From Citrobacter sp. RHB25-C09 (GTDB lineage: Bacteria > Pseudomonadota > Gammaproteobacteria > Enterobacterales > Enterobacteriaceae): DNA of 64,000 nt. Below are positions 43,153 through 51,944 of the stretch, in pieces. Made by a program: the position numbers and the translations under genes. Where the stretch lies: positions 62,001 to 126,000 of the forward strand of contig NZ_CP057483.1 of assembly GCF_013836145.1 (NCBI RefSeq), in the 5' to 3' direction. The first letter of the stretch is position 1. Each line of letters starts with the position of its first letter. The notes under the pieces are model-generated. The model had not been told where the DNA came from. It saw only the letters and a list, made by a program, of their open reading frames with translations, and did not search any database.

Positions 43153-43962
43153 ATGCCTGAATTACCCGAAGTTGAAACCAGCCGCCGTGGTATAGAGCCA
43201 CATCTGGTTGGCGCAACCATTCTGCATGCCAATGTGCGTAATGGTCGCCTGCGTTGGCCGGTGTCAGAAGAAATCTACCGCCTGAGCGATAAACCCGTGC
43301 TCAGCGTTCAGCGCCGCGCGAAATACCTTCTGCTGGAGCTTCCCGACGGCTGGATCATCATCCACCTGGGAATGTCGGGCAGTTTACGTATTCTTCCTGA
43401 GGATCTTCCCGCCGAAAAGCATGACCACGTCGATTTAGTGATGAGCAACGGTAAAACCCTGCGCTACACCGATCCTCGTCGCTTTGGTGCCTGGTTGTGG
43501 ACTAAAGAGCTGGAAGGACACAACGTACTCGCTCACCTCGGCCCAGAACCGCTGAGCGAGGATTTTAACGACGTCTACCTGCAACAGAAGTGCGCGAAAA
43601 AGAAAACAGCTATCAAACCCTGGCTGATGGATAACAAATTAGTGGTGGGAGTGGGTAATATCTACGCCAGTGAGTCGCTGTTCGCTGCGGGTATCCATCC
43701 TGACCGTCTGGCGTCGTCATTGTCTCAGGCAGAGTGCGCGCTGCTGGTGCGCGTTATCAAGGCCGTTCTGTTACGATCCATAGAGCAGGGGGGAACAACC
43801 CTGAAAGACTTCCTGCAAAGCGATGGCAAGCCGGGCTATTTTGCTCAGGAATTGCAGGTTTACGGTCGTAAAGGAGAACCGTGCCGGGTATGCGGAACGC
43901 CGATTATCGCGTCAAAACATGCCCAGCGAGCGACGTTCTATTGCAGAAACTGCCAGAAGTAA
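43153..43962 (+). CDS. mutM: Formamidopyrimidine-DNA glycosylase
   Basis: A 269-residue bifunctional glycosylase/AP lyase that removes 8-oxoguanine. The N-terminus MPELPEVE supplies the catalytic Pro2 and Glu3 after Met removal. The helix-two-turn-helix contains VGVGNIYASESLF, and the C-terminal zinc finger has four cysteines in CRVCGTPI and FYCRNC. The start is fixed by the catalytic N-terminal proline. Confidence 0.98.
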   Translation: MPELPEVETSRRGIEPHLVGATILHANVRNGRLRWPVSEEIYRLSDKPVLSVQRRAKYLLLELPDGWIIIHLGMSGSLRILPEDLPAEKHDHVDLVMSNGKTLRYTDPRRFGAWLWTKELEGHNVLAHLGPEPLSEDFNDVYLQQKCAKKKTAIKPWLMDNKLVVGVGNIYASESLFAAGIHPDRLASSLSQAECALLVRVIKAVLLRSIEQGGTTLKDFLQSDGKPGYFAQELQVYGRKGEPCRVCGTPIIASKHAQRATFYCRNCQK

Positions 43963-43977
43963 GCCGGAGACGGCGCT

Positions 43978-44457
43978 TTACTTCAGCTTGTCCAGTAACG
44001 CCTGGTGAATATTCTCGGGCAGGAAATGGGCGACTTCACCGCCATGACGCGCCACTTCTTTCACCAATGAAGAAGAGATGAACGACCACTCTTTGGACGG
44101 CATCAGAAACACGCTTTCGAGCTCGGGCATGAGATGACGGTTCATATGGGCCAGTTGCATCTCATATTCAAAGTCAGCAACGGCGCGCAAACCACGGATA
44201 AGAATATTGGCTTTCTGCTCATGGGCAAAGTTCGCCATCAAATCGCTAAATCCTAACACTTCAACGCCAGGAAGATGTGCGGTTGCCTGCTGCGCCAGCG
44301 CGACACGTTCTTCTAGCGTGAACATCGGTTTTTTACTGGGACTTGCAGCAATGGCCAGAATGACATGGTCAAACATCCGTGTGGCACGAGTGATGATGTC
44401 GATATGGCCGTTCGTCAACGGATCAAAAGTACCTGGATAAATCGCCCGTTTTTGCAT
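43978..44457 (-). CDS. coaD: Phosphopantetheine adenylyltransferase
   Basis: A 159-residue enzyme for the penultimate step of coenzyme A synthesis. The nucleotidyl-transferase motif is GTFDPLTNGHIDI and the C-terminal signature is EWSFISSSLVKEVARHGG. The start MQKRAIYPG gives the E. coli length; an upstream ATG would add four residues. The stop of waaA lies 9 bp on the other side of this start, so the two are co-transcribed (waaA-coaD). Confidence 0.97.
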   Translation of the reverse strand: MQKRAIYPGTFDPLTNGHIDIITRATRMFDHVILAIAASPSKKPMFTLEERVALAQQATAHLPGVEVLGFSDLMANFAHEQKANILIRGLRAVADFEYEMQLAHMNRHLMPELESVFLMPSKEWSFISSSLVKEVARHGGEVAHFLPENIHQALLDKLK

Positions 44458-44465
44458 AACGGCCC

Positions 44466-45743
44466 TCAATGCGTTTTCGGTGGCAGATAAGGTTCCAGCA
44501 GTTGCAGTAAACGCTGAAGCGCGCCCTGGTTTTGATACAGAACTTCAACTGCGTGACGACCATAGAAGTTACGATAATCAGCATCGGTCAGTAAAGAGGA
44601 AACCTCTTTGGCAAGGCTGGCCGCATCGGTGACGGTAATCAAACCGCTGGCCTGTTCCAGGCGGGCACAAATATCTTTGAAGTTTAACGTGTGCGGACCC
44701 ATCAATACGGGGATGGCGTGTGCGGCGGCTTCCAGTGGGTTATGCCCCCCACGTTCAACCAACGATCCACCAACAAAAGCGAGATCTGCAATTCCGTACA
44801 GCAGCATCAGTTCGCCCATTGTATCGCCAACGACAACCTGGGTGCTGGCAGAGGGCACCTCGCCTGATGAGCGAGTGGTATAGCTTAAGCCAGCCTCACG
44901 CACGAGATTTATGGCATCCGGGAAGCGCTCAGGATGACGCGGCACAAGGATGAGCAGAAGATTAGGAAACTGATGTAATAAAATCTGATGAGCGGCAATG
45001 ACGATGCTTTCTTCGCCTTCGTGCGTGCTGGTGGCGATCCACACTGGGCGATGCGGTGCCCATTGGCGGCGGAGCGTGACAGCCTTCGCGGCGAGCTGCG
45101 GCGTGACGGAAATATCGAACTTGAGGCTGCCAGTGACGGTCACCTGATTATTCTTTGCACCCAGCTTGATGAAGCGTTGTCCATCTTCTTCATTTTGTGC
45201 GGCGATGAGCGTAATGCGGCGCAGAAGGCGGCGAACAAATTTACCCAGTTTCGTATAACCTTCAGCAGAACGCGCAGAAAGGCGGGCATTGGCGATCACC
45301 AACGGAATATGTCGTTTGTGCAGCGCGGCAATCAGATTCGGCCACAACTCCGTTTCCATGATCAGTACCAGCTTAGGGTCGACCTTCTTCAGGAAGCGCG
45401 CCAGCGCATCGGGTAAGTCATAGGGAAGATAAACGTGCTGGACATCGCTGCCGAAGGCGGACTGGACACGCTCGGAACCCGTCGGCGTCATCGTGGTGAC
45501 GGTGATCGGCAGATCGGGATAACGGTGCCGCAGGGCGCGAACTAACGGGATAGCTGCTAATGTTTCACCAACAGAGACGGAATGAAGCATGATCCCGCCA
45601 GGCTTCAGGGGACGGCGATAGAAGCCGTAGCGTTCGCCCCAGCGTTTACGGTAGGCCGGGGCCTTACGTCCGCGCACCCAGAGCCGTATCCAGATCAAGG
45701 GCTGAATAAGGTAGAGAAGAGCGGTGTAAAGCAATTCGAGCAT
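44466..45743 (-). CDS. waaA: Kdo transferase
   Basis: A 425-residue GT30 enzyme that adds two Kdo residues to lipid IVA at the cytoplasmic face of the inner membrane. It has an N-terminal hydrophobic anchor (LLYTALLYLIQPLIWIRLWV) and the family segments RWGERYGFYRRP, HSVSVGETLAAIPLVRAL and ETELWPNLI, plus FVGGSLVERGGHNPLEAAAHAIPVL. It is divergent from the waa core operon. Confidence 0.98.
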   Translation of the reverse strand: MLELLYTALLYLIQPLIWIRLWVRGRKAPAYRKRWGERYGFYRRPLKPGGIMLHSVSVGETLAAIPLVRALRHRYPDLPITVTTMTPTGSERVQSAFGSDVQHVYLPYDLPDALARFLKKVDPKLVLIMETELWPNLIAALHKRHIPLVIANARLSARSAEGYTKLGKFVRRLLRRITLIAAQNEEDGQRFIKLGAKNNQVTVTGSLKFDISVTPQLAAKAVTLRRQWAPHRPVWIATSTHEGEESIVIAAHQILLHQFPNLLLILVPRHPERFPDAINLVREAGLSYTTRSSGEVPSASTQVVVGDTMGELMLLYGIADLAFVGGSLVERGGHNPLEAAAHAIPVLMGPHTLNFKDICARLEQASGLITVTDAASLAKEVSSLLTDADYRNFYGRHAVEVLYQNQGALQRLLQLLEPYLPPKTH

Positions 45744-46153
45744 AGTAAATAGCTGACTTAGGGATGTGCTGGGGATTCTATGTATTTAGTCAGGGCTTTA
45801 CCATTACTTTTCCTGATTTTGACTTAAATAGCCTTAAGTGCGGCTAATTCAGTACCCGGACTACACATTTTTTGCATTTTTATGCCAATTATTGATGTCG
45901 GCTTTCCCAGCCTTTCTCTACAGAATCCAGGGGCGGACGCGAAAGTGCTGAAATAATGAGTATCGGACTGATTCAAATATGAAAAAATCCCAATTTGGCT
46001 AACTTTCATTCGAGTCGGATTGAAGCGAAAGAAGTGGTACACTAGCGTGTAAAAGTCAGTGCGGTATCAGTAATCAGGTAGCTGTTGAGCCTGGGGCGGT
46101 AGCGTGCTTTTTTCTGCTTACCTTTGCCGGATAATCACAAAAAAGAGTCGCAT
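45744..46153. promoter_or_regulatory. Divergent regulatory region, waaA to the waa core operon
   Basis: A 410-bp region without a gene. It must hold the waaA promoter on one side and the core-operon promoter on the other, where TACACT at 46038-46043 is a candidate -10. The transcribed leader carries the JUMPstart/ops sequence. Nothing else is convincing. Confidence 0.55.
46075..46106 (+). promoter_or_regulatory. JUMPstart with ops element (RfaH recruitment)
   Basis: The leader contains CAGGTAGCTGTTGAGCC followed by the ops core GGCGGTAGCGTG at 46095-46106, which matches the element upstream of E. coli and Salmonella waa, capsule and O-antigen operons. It pauses RNA polymerase and loads RfaH, allowing readthrough of long low-expression operons. 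It lies about 50 bp before the waaQ remnant. Confidence 0.93.
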
Positions 46154-46270
46154 GTGGAAAAGCCTTTTCGAAAAATTCTGGTCATAAAGATGCGTTTTCA
46201 CGGGGGAATGTTATTAACAGCTCCTGTAATCAGTAACGTGCAATTTAATGCAATGGATGCGTCATTATGA
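46154..46270 (+). pseudogene. waaQ: waaQ remnant with internal deletion (38 codons)
   Basis: From GTG 46154 the frame reads VEKPFRKILVIKMRFHG, GMLLTAPVISN, then VQFNAMDASL and stops at TGA 46268. The first 29 or so residues are the recognisable N-terminus of WaaQ, the heptosyltransferase that adds HepIII (E. coli has KILVIKMRFHGDMLLTTPVIS). About 300 internal codons are missing, without breaking the frame. The stop still overlaps the ATG of waaG (ATGA), the usual link between waaQ and waaG. It therefore probably survives as a short coupling leader for waaG. No protein function can remain. A complete WaaQ-like gene occurs downstream at 49063. Confidence 0.8.
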
Positions 46271-47391
46271 TTGTTGCTTTTTGCTTGTATAAGTATTTTC
46301 CGTTCGGTGGATTACAGCGTGACTTTATGCGGATTGCGCAAACCGTTGCTGCGCGTGGCCATCAGGTTCGTGTCTATACACAATCCTGGGATGGCGAGTG
46401 TCCTGATGTTTTTGAACTCATCCGCGTACCGGTGAAATCGCGAACAAACCATGGGCGTAATGCTGAATATTATGCCTGGGTGCAGGCGCATTTGCGTGAA
46501 CACCCGGTAGATCGCGTGGTCGGTTTTAATAAAATGCCGGGGCTGGATGTTTATTATGCCGCCGACGTCTGTTACGCCGAGAAGGTCGCCCAGGAAAAAG
46601 GTTTTTTTTACCGACTGACATCGCGTTATCGTCATTATGCTGCGTTTGAACGGGCAACATTTGAGCAAGGAAAAGCAACCCAGTTGCTCATGTTGACGGA
46701 TAAGCAGATTGCTGACTTTCAGAAACATTATCAGACTGAGGCGGATCGTTTTCATATTCTGCCGCCAGGGATTTATCCTGATCGAAAATATAGCGAGCAA
46801 ATTCCCAACGCCCGCGACGTATACCGTCGGAAGAATGGCATCACGGAGCAGCAACACTTATTGTTGCAGGTAGGCTCGGACTTTACCCGCAAGGGGGTGG
46901 ATCGATCCATTGAAGCGTTGGCTTCATTACCGGCATCATTACGACATAACACACTCTTGTATATTGTTGGTCAGGATAAACCGCGAAAGTTCGAAGCGCT
47001 GGCGGAAAAGCGTGGCGTAAGGGGTAATGTGCATTTCTTTTCAGGAAGGAATGACGTTGCGGAATTAATGGCCGCCGCGGATTTATTGTTGCATCCGGCC
47101 TATCAGGAAGCCGCGGGTATCGTTTTACTTGAGGCAATTACCGCCGGCTTGCCTGTCATCACGACTGCAGTATGTGGTTATGCGCATTACATTGCCGATG
47201 CTAATTGCGGCATGACAATCGCAGAGCCTTTTCGCCAGGAAACGTTGAACGACATTTTACGTAAAGCATTAACGCAACCACCGTTGCGCACTGCATGGGC
47301 GGAAAACGCGAGACATTATGCAGATACGCAAGATTTGTACACTCTGCCGGAGAAGGCAGCGGATATTATTATTGGTGGTCTTGATGGATAA
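46267..47391 (+). CDS. waaG: LPS core glucosyltransferase I
   Basis: A 374-residue GT4 enzyme that adds the first outer-core glucose to HepII. It begins MIVAFCLYKYFPFGGLQRDF with the donor/acceptor glycine loop, and the C-terminal domain has the EX7E motif in YQEAAGIVLLEAI. Length equals E. coli WaaG. It is translated from an ATGA overlap with the waaQ remnant and is the first complete gene of the RfaH-dependent core operon. Confidence 0.96.
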   Translation: MIVAFCLYKYFPFGGLQRDFMRIAQTVAARGHQVRVYTQSWDGECPDVFELIRVPVKSRTNHGRNAEYYAWVQAHLREHPVDRVVGFNKMPGLDVYYAADVCYAEKVAQEKGFFYRLTSRYRHYAAFERATFEQGKATQLLMLTDKQIADFQKHYQTEADRFHILPPGIYPDRKYSEQIPNARDVYRRKNGITEQQHLLLQVGSDFTRKGVDRSIEALASLPASLRHNTLLYIVGQDKPRKFEALAEKRGVRGNVHFFSGRNDVAELMAAADLLLHPAYQEAAGIVLLEAITAGLPVITTAVCGYAHYIADANCGMTIAEPFRQETLNDILRKALTQPPLRTAWAENARHYADTQDLYTLPEKAADIIIGGLDG

Positions 47392-47400
47392 GTTGATATT

Positions 47401-48093
47401 ATGATTGCATATACGCGATATCGGGGTTTTTCATTTTACTTCAAAGATAATGATGAAAAATATAAAAAGATCTTTGATGAAGTTCTCTCCTACAATTTTA
47501 AAACAGTAAAAGTATTAAGAAATATTGACGATACCAAAGTATCTTTAATTGATACCCAATATGGTCGGTATGTGTTTAAAGTTTTTGCTCCCAAAACGAA
47601 AAGGAATGAGCGTTTCTTTAAATCCTTCGTTAAAGGGGATTACTATAAGAGCCTCATCCTTGAAACGGATCGGGTACGCAATGCGGGATTGACATTTCCT
47701 AATGATTTTTATTTTCTGGCAGAGCGCAAAATTTTCAATTATGCCAGCGTATTCATTATGCTGATTGAGTATGTCGAGGGTGTTGAACTTAACGATATGC
47801 CTGCGGTTCCAGAAGAAGTTAAAAAAGAAATAAAATCGTCAATGGAACGGTTGCATGCATTAAATATGCTATCTGGCGATCCTCATCGTGGCAATTTTAT
47901 TGTCAGTGATAATGGTGTCCGCATTATTGATCTTTCCGGAAAAAGCTGTAATGCCGAGAGGAAAGCGCGTGACCGTATTGCGATGGAAAGACATTTAGGG
48001 ATTCCTAATGAAATTAAAGATTTCGGGTACTATTCTGTAATATATAAAGCTAAATTACGTAAATTTATCAAAAAAATTAAAGGTAAGGCGTAA
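47401..48093 (+). CDS. waaY: LPS core heptose(II) kinase
   Basis: A 230-residue kinase-fold protein that phosphorylates HepII of the inner core. It keeps the catalytic motif GDPHRGNF (Asp160, Asn165) and the metal-binding IIDLSG (Asp177). AT-rich codon use is typical of this locus. It lies 9 bp after waaG. In E. coli K-12, WaaY acts only after WaaP and WaaQ; both functions are encoded further along in this operon. Confidence 0.92.
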   Translation: MIAYTRYRGFSFYFKDNDEKYKKIFDEVLSYNFKTVKVLRNIDDTKVSLIDTQYGRYVFKVFAPKTKRNERFFKSFVKGDYYKSLILETDRVRNAGLTFPNDFYFLAERKIFNYASVFIMLIEYVEGVELNDMPAVPEEVKKEIKSSMERLHALNMLSGDPHRGNFIVSDNGVRIIDLSGKSCNAERKARDRIAMERHLGIPNEIKDFGYYSVIYKAKLRKFIKKIKGKA

Positions 48094-48241
48094 ACTCGTC
48101 TTTGATATGGAAAGTTTGTTGTCGTCACTGACGAATTTAAGGCGCATGTGTCTGTATTCACATCAGGATAAACATATAAAAACCATTATGAGAAGTAAAA
48201 GGCATGTATAAATAATAATATTTGTCAAGGCGAGATAGAGA

Positions 48242-49039
48242 ATGGAAAGCGTAGACTTCCTTTACCTTAAACAAGGTGATGTTGAGAACATAATAAACAA
48301 TAAGTCCAGCAGCGATGTTATTATTTTTCTGTCTGGTAAAAGTTCTCACGATACTCCCCTTAATATTCTGCGTAACAACGATACGATCGCCGTCAATGGT
48401 TCAGCGACGTATCTCATTAATAATGATATTGTTCCCTTTATTTATCTGGTAACAGATAAGAAATTTTATCAGGCAAAACCAGATGAGTTTTGGAACAGCA
48501 TTGATAAAAGCAAATATTCCATCATTAGCTTTGATCTATATAATAAAGCGAAGAGTGAAGACAAAGAAGTATTGCGCAGGAAATGTTTGATTTTAAAAGA
48601 CGTATATACCAACCAGTTTGGTGGACCGTTAGAGATAGTAAAGTATTTTTTTAAGTCCGAAAAATCACCGGATATAAAAATCCATATTCCACTTTTTTGG
48701 CGAAGCCGAAAAGTAGGTTTTTCGTGTGATATCGTCAAAGGTTACTGTCCATGCCATACTGTAGCCTTTGGTGCTATGCAAATCGCCTATAGTTTAAAGT
48801 ATAGAAGAATCATTTGCTCTGGTCTGGATATGAATGAATCCACAGGGCGTTTTTACGAAAACCCTGAAAGCAAAGAAAAGAATGCTCTTCCATGCAGGCT
48901 GGATTACGACTTCAAAAAAGTGATGGCATATTTTATTTTTATGCAGAAAAATGTTGATATTAAAGTATTTAATATGTCGACTCACACTCGCGTTCCTTAT
49001 GAAGTGATACCTTTTATATCACCAAGCGAACTTGGCTAA
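48242..49039 (+). CDS. waaZ: LPS core KdoIII transferase WaaZ
   Basis: A 265-residue protein of the WaaZ family, somewhat shorter than the E. coli protein of about 283 residues. Shared segments are DVIIFLSG near 25-32, NDTIAVNGSATYLINN, the GYCPCHTVAFGAMQIAYSLKY block and IICSGLDM. WaaZ adds a third Kdo to KdoII in part of the LPS molecules and is associated with core truncation variants. The ATG is preceded by GATAGAGA. It is 148 bp after waaY, the widest gap in the operon. Confidence 0.88.
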   Translation: MESVDFLYLKQGDVENIINNKSSSDVIIFLSGKSSHDTPLNILRNNDTIAVNGSATYLINNDIVPFIYLVTDKKFYQAKPDEFWNSIDKSKYSIISFDLYNKAKSEDKEVLRRKCLILKDVYTNQFGGPLEIVKYFFKSEKSPDIKIHIPLFWRSRKVGFSCDIVKGYCPCHTVAFGAMQIAYSLKYRRIICSGLDMNESTGRFYENPESKEKNALPCRLDYDFKKVMAYFIFMQKNVDIKVFNMSTHTRVPYEVIPFISPSELG

Positions 49040-49062
49040 AAAATATTGCGATTAATTTGCGA

Positions 49063-50127
49063 ATGCTAAAAAAACCAAAAAAGATACTTATCATTAAGCT
49101 CAAATTTCAAGGTGATGTTTTGCTCACAACGCCCGTAATTAATACGTTGAAGCAACACTATCCTGATTCTGCTATTGATATGTTAGTTTATAATTCAACA
49201 AAGCAAATTATAAGCGAAAATGATAAAGTAAATAATATCTATGGTATGGAGGACAGAAAGTCAACCATACTGAAAAAAATTCAGAACAGTTATTCTTTGA
49301 TCAAAGAATTTCGTAAGAATAAATATGATATTATTATTAATCTGTCAAGCCAGATTGGTCTTGGGTTATTCTTACGCATGATTCCTGCGGGTTTAAAAAT
49401 AGGATTTAACTATGGTCGACGTAACTCGCGATACTGGGTCAATTCCTACGATAAAACCCTGGATGATGCCGGTGAACATATTGTCGAGCAAAATCTTTCA
49501 ATTTTAACCCTTTTGGGGATTAACGATGTGGTTCCGATGACATCGATGCCTTATGACAATCGTCACTGGCTAACCTTATCCTCAAAGATGAAAGAGCAAG
49601 GTATATCAGAGCGATATGTAGTTATTCAGCCTACAGCCAGACAAGAATTTAAATGCTGGGATGAAGAAAAATTCTCACAGGTTATCGACTATTTGAATGC
49701 TAAAGGTATGGATGTCATTCTGACATCGGGGCCTGGGAAGGAAGATGCTGAGGTAATAAGTAAAATCGCTGAAAACTGCCAGCATCCTCCGGTGACCTGC
49801 TTTGCAGGAAAAACGTCTTTTCCTGAGCTTGCAGCCTTGATTGATCACGCCCAATTGTTTATTGGCGTTGATTCAGCGCCAGGACACATTGCGGCCGCCG
49901 TGGATACGCCAGTGGTCAGTCTTTTTGGCGCAACAAAATATAAGTTTTGGCACCCCTGGTCGGATAAGCTAGAGCTCATTTGGGCTGGCAACTATCAGAC
50001 TATGCCAGAAAGGAAGTCGTTGGATCGTAATGCCCGATATATGTCTTGTATCCCCGCTGAGGATGTTATTTCTGCTGCAGAACGTGTTCTGGAAAAATAC
50101 CCTGCCAAAAAGCATAGTGTGGATTAA
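49063..50127 (+). CDS. waaQ: Heptosyltransferase III, WaaQ-like (GT9)
   Basis: A 354-residue GT9 enzyme. The N-terminus KKILIIKLKFQGDVLLTTPVI and the late blocks VVIQPTARQEFKCWDEEKF, LTSGPGKEDA, LAALIDHAQLFIGVDSAPGHIAAAV and SLFGATKYKFWHPW align with WaaQ rather than with WaaC, WaaF or the HepIV enzyme WaaU. It should transfer HepIII to HepII. It is not at the usual first position of the operon, where only a deleted waaQ remnant survives. TTG 49057 is an alternative start; ATG 49063 is preferred. Low GC and position suggest gain by recombination. Confidence 0.85.
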   Translation: MLKKPKKILIIKLKFQGDVLLTTPVINTLKQHYPDSAIDMLVYNSTKQIISENDKVNNIYGMEDRKSTILKKIQNSYSLIKEFRKNKYDIIINLSSQIGLGLFLRMIPAGLKIGFNYGRRNSRYWVNSYDKTLDDAGEHIVEQNLSILTLLGINDVVPMTSMPYDNRHWLTLSSKMKEQGISERYVVIQPTARQEFKCWDEEKFSQVIDYLNAKGMDVILTSGPGKEDAEVISKIAENCQHPPVTCFAGKTSFPELAALIDHAQLFIGVDSAPGHIAAAVDTPVVSLFGATKYKFWHPWSDKLELIWAGNYQTMPERKSLDRNARYMSCIPAEDVISAAERVLEKYPAKKHSVD

Positions 50128-50144
50128 TTAAGTGGTGAATATTC

Positions 50145-50942
50145 ATGGTTGAGTTAAAGGAACCCTTCCTTTCCCTCTGGAAAGGTAAAGATCCATTTCA
50201 TGAGATTGAATTGCTTTCAGGTAAAGTTTTCCGAGCGCTTGAAACACGCAAAACATTCCGCTTTGAAGTGAACCAGACGGGATATTTTATTAAAATTCAT
50301 TATGGCACCACGCTAAAAGAAGTATTGAAAAATCTTCTTTCATTCCGACTACCTGTTCTTGGAGCCGATCGTGAGTGGAAGGCGATTCATAAATTAAGTG
50401 ATGCCGGTGTGGATACCATGCATGGTGTGGCTTTTGGGATGAAAGGCTTAAACCCCCTGAAAATCACGTCATTCATTATTACTGAAGAGCTTGCTAATAC
50501 CATTAGTCTGGAAGATTATTGTGGCCCGTGGAAGCAGCATAAGCCTGAGTTTAATGAGAAACGAAAAATCATTCGTCGATTAGCTGAGATGGTCAGAGAT
50601 ATGCATATCGCTGGGGTGAATCATCGCGATTGCTATTTATGTCACTTTCTTCTGCATCTGCCTTATGAACATACCCATCACATCCCTAAGTTATCCGTTA
50701 TCGATTTGCATCGTGCACAAATTCGAAGCCGTGTCCCTCTCCGTTGGAGAAATAAAGATTTAATTGGTTTGTATTTTTCATCATTGGATGTAGGGCTAAC
50801 GCGAAATGATATCTGTTATTTCTTGAAAATCTATTTCAACAATTCATTACGTAGTATTCTCGCCGAAGAACAGGATCTTTTGCAAACCGCGAAAAATAAA
50901 GCAGAGAAAATTAAAAAACGAACAGAGCGTAAAGGGCTATAA
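50145..50942 (+). CDS. waaP: LPS core heptose(I) kinase
   Basis: A 265-residue kinase, equal to E. coli WaaP, that phosphorylates HepI and is needed for outer-membrane integrity and polymyxin resistance. Catalytic Asp162 lies in NHRDCYLCHFLL and the metal-binding Asp in VIDLHRAQ. In E. coli it follows waaG directly; here three genes intervene. It ends 2 bp before the GT8 gene. Confidence 0.97.
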   Translation: MVELKEPFLSLWKGKDPFHEIELLSGKVFRALETRKTFRFEVNQTGYFIKIHYGTTLKEVLKNLLSFRLPVLGADREWKAIHKLSDAGVDTMHGVAFGMKGLNPLKITSFIITEELANTISLEDYCGPWKQHKPEFNEKRKIIRRLAEMVRDMHIAGVNHRDCYLCHFLLHLPYEHTHHIPKLSVIDLHRAQIRSRVPLRWRNKDLIGLYFSSLDVGLTRNDICYFLKIYFNNSLRSILAEEQDLLQTAKNKAEKIKKRTERKGL

Positions 50943-50944
50943 AA

Positions 50945-51886
50945 ATGAAAAATAAAACGCCGATAAATGTCGTTTTTTGTTCTGATGGCAATTACATTGA
51001 GTATTTAGCCACAGCGTTAACATCAGTATATTTAAATAATATACAAGAAAACATAAAGTTCCATGTTTTCAGCTATGATATTGATGATGATAAACTGGAT
51101 AAACTTAAAGAAACCAGTGCAGATATCACAGTATACCGTCTGGATGCTGATGAATTAGCTGGGTTTGATAACCAGTCATCCTTGGCTCATATCAATAAAT
51201 CCACATATATTCGTTTATTAGTGCCTAGGCTCCTGCCAGTAGATGTGGAATATTTTGTTTACCTCGATGTTGATGTTCTCTGTTTTTCTTCGCTGTCTGA
51301 GTTAAGAGACATTGATATATCCGGTCGCATTTGTGCTGTCGTCAGTGATAACAGTGATGAAATTAATCACAAAAATAACCTGCGCTTAGGCGTAGATGGC
51401 GATAAATATTTCAACGCCGGGTTTATGTACGTCAACAAGCAACGCTGGTTGGATAATGATATTGAATTTAAAACACAAAATATCCTCAGTGAGCGTAAAG
51501 GTGCACTGAAATATCTCGACCAGGATGCCCTTAATTTAGCATTACGTGACCAGGTGGTGTTTATAGATAAGAAATGGAATTTTCTTTATACACTACTCAG
51601 TGAAGATAAAAAAGAAAGCTTTTTATACAATGCTGAAAAATTACCCGTGATTATGCATTTTACGGGTGGCCGTAAGCCTTGGTATGTTGAACACACAGGG
51701 GCTGCGCAGTATTTATATCTTTTTTACCGCAACTTTACTGCCTGGCGTTTGACGCCGCTAAGAAGCTATAAAGAAAGAATGCGACCCACCGACTATCGTG
51801 TGTATGCTCGCCAGGCATTCAGGAAAGGTAAACTTCTGGACGCGTTGAAATTCTATATTGGCTATTTGCAAAAAAAATGCAAGTAA
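50945..51886 (+). CDS. LPS core glycosyltransferase family 8
   Basis: A 313-residue GT8 (GT-A) enzyme with the N-terminal INVVFCSDGNYIEYLATALTSV, the metal-binding DVD at 108-110 (YLDVDVL), YFNAGFMYVN, DQDALNL and the C-terminal HFTGGRKPW. It belongs with WaaO/WaaI/WaaJ/WaaR, which add glucose or galactose to the outer core. The usual WaaO-type N-terminal extension of about 20 residues is missing. It is the last gene of the core operon. The exact sugar is not known. Confidence 0.85.
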   Translation: MKNKTPINVVFCSDGNYIEYLATALTSVYLNNIQENIKFHVFSYDIDDDKLDKLKETSADITVYRLDADELAGFDNQSSLAHINKSTYIRLLVPRLLPVDVEYFVYLDVDVLCFSSLSELRDIDISGRICAVVSDNSDEINHKNNLRLGVDGDKYFNAGFMYVNKQRWLDNDIEFKTQNILSERKGALKYLDQDALNLALRDQVVFIDKKWNFLYTLLSEDKKESFLYNAEKLPVIMHFTGGRKPWYVEHTGAAQYLYLFYRNFTAWRLTPLRSYKERMRPTDYRVYARQAFRKGKLLDALKFYIGYLQKKCK

Positions 51887-51905
51887 TGACAGGCAACTAA
51901 GCGGT

Positions 51906-51933
51906 GCGCTGGCGATGCTACATTCGCCAGCGC
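51906..51933. terminator. Bidirectional hairpin between convergent core operons
   Basis: A perfect 10-bp stem GCGCTGGCGA / TCGCCAGCGC with an 8-base loop lies 20 bp after one GT8 gene and 12 bp after the end of the other. It is the only strong hairpin at the point where the two waa transcripts meet. Confidence 0.7.
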
Positions 51934-51944
51934 GTAAGTGATGT

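Noticed and set aside
45823..45838. CTTAAA-TAGC-CTTAAG upstream of waaA as a PmrA box
   Set aside because: The two half-sites are spaced by 4 rather than 5 bases and the first ends in A, outside the consensus. It may be chance.
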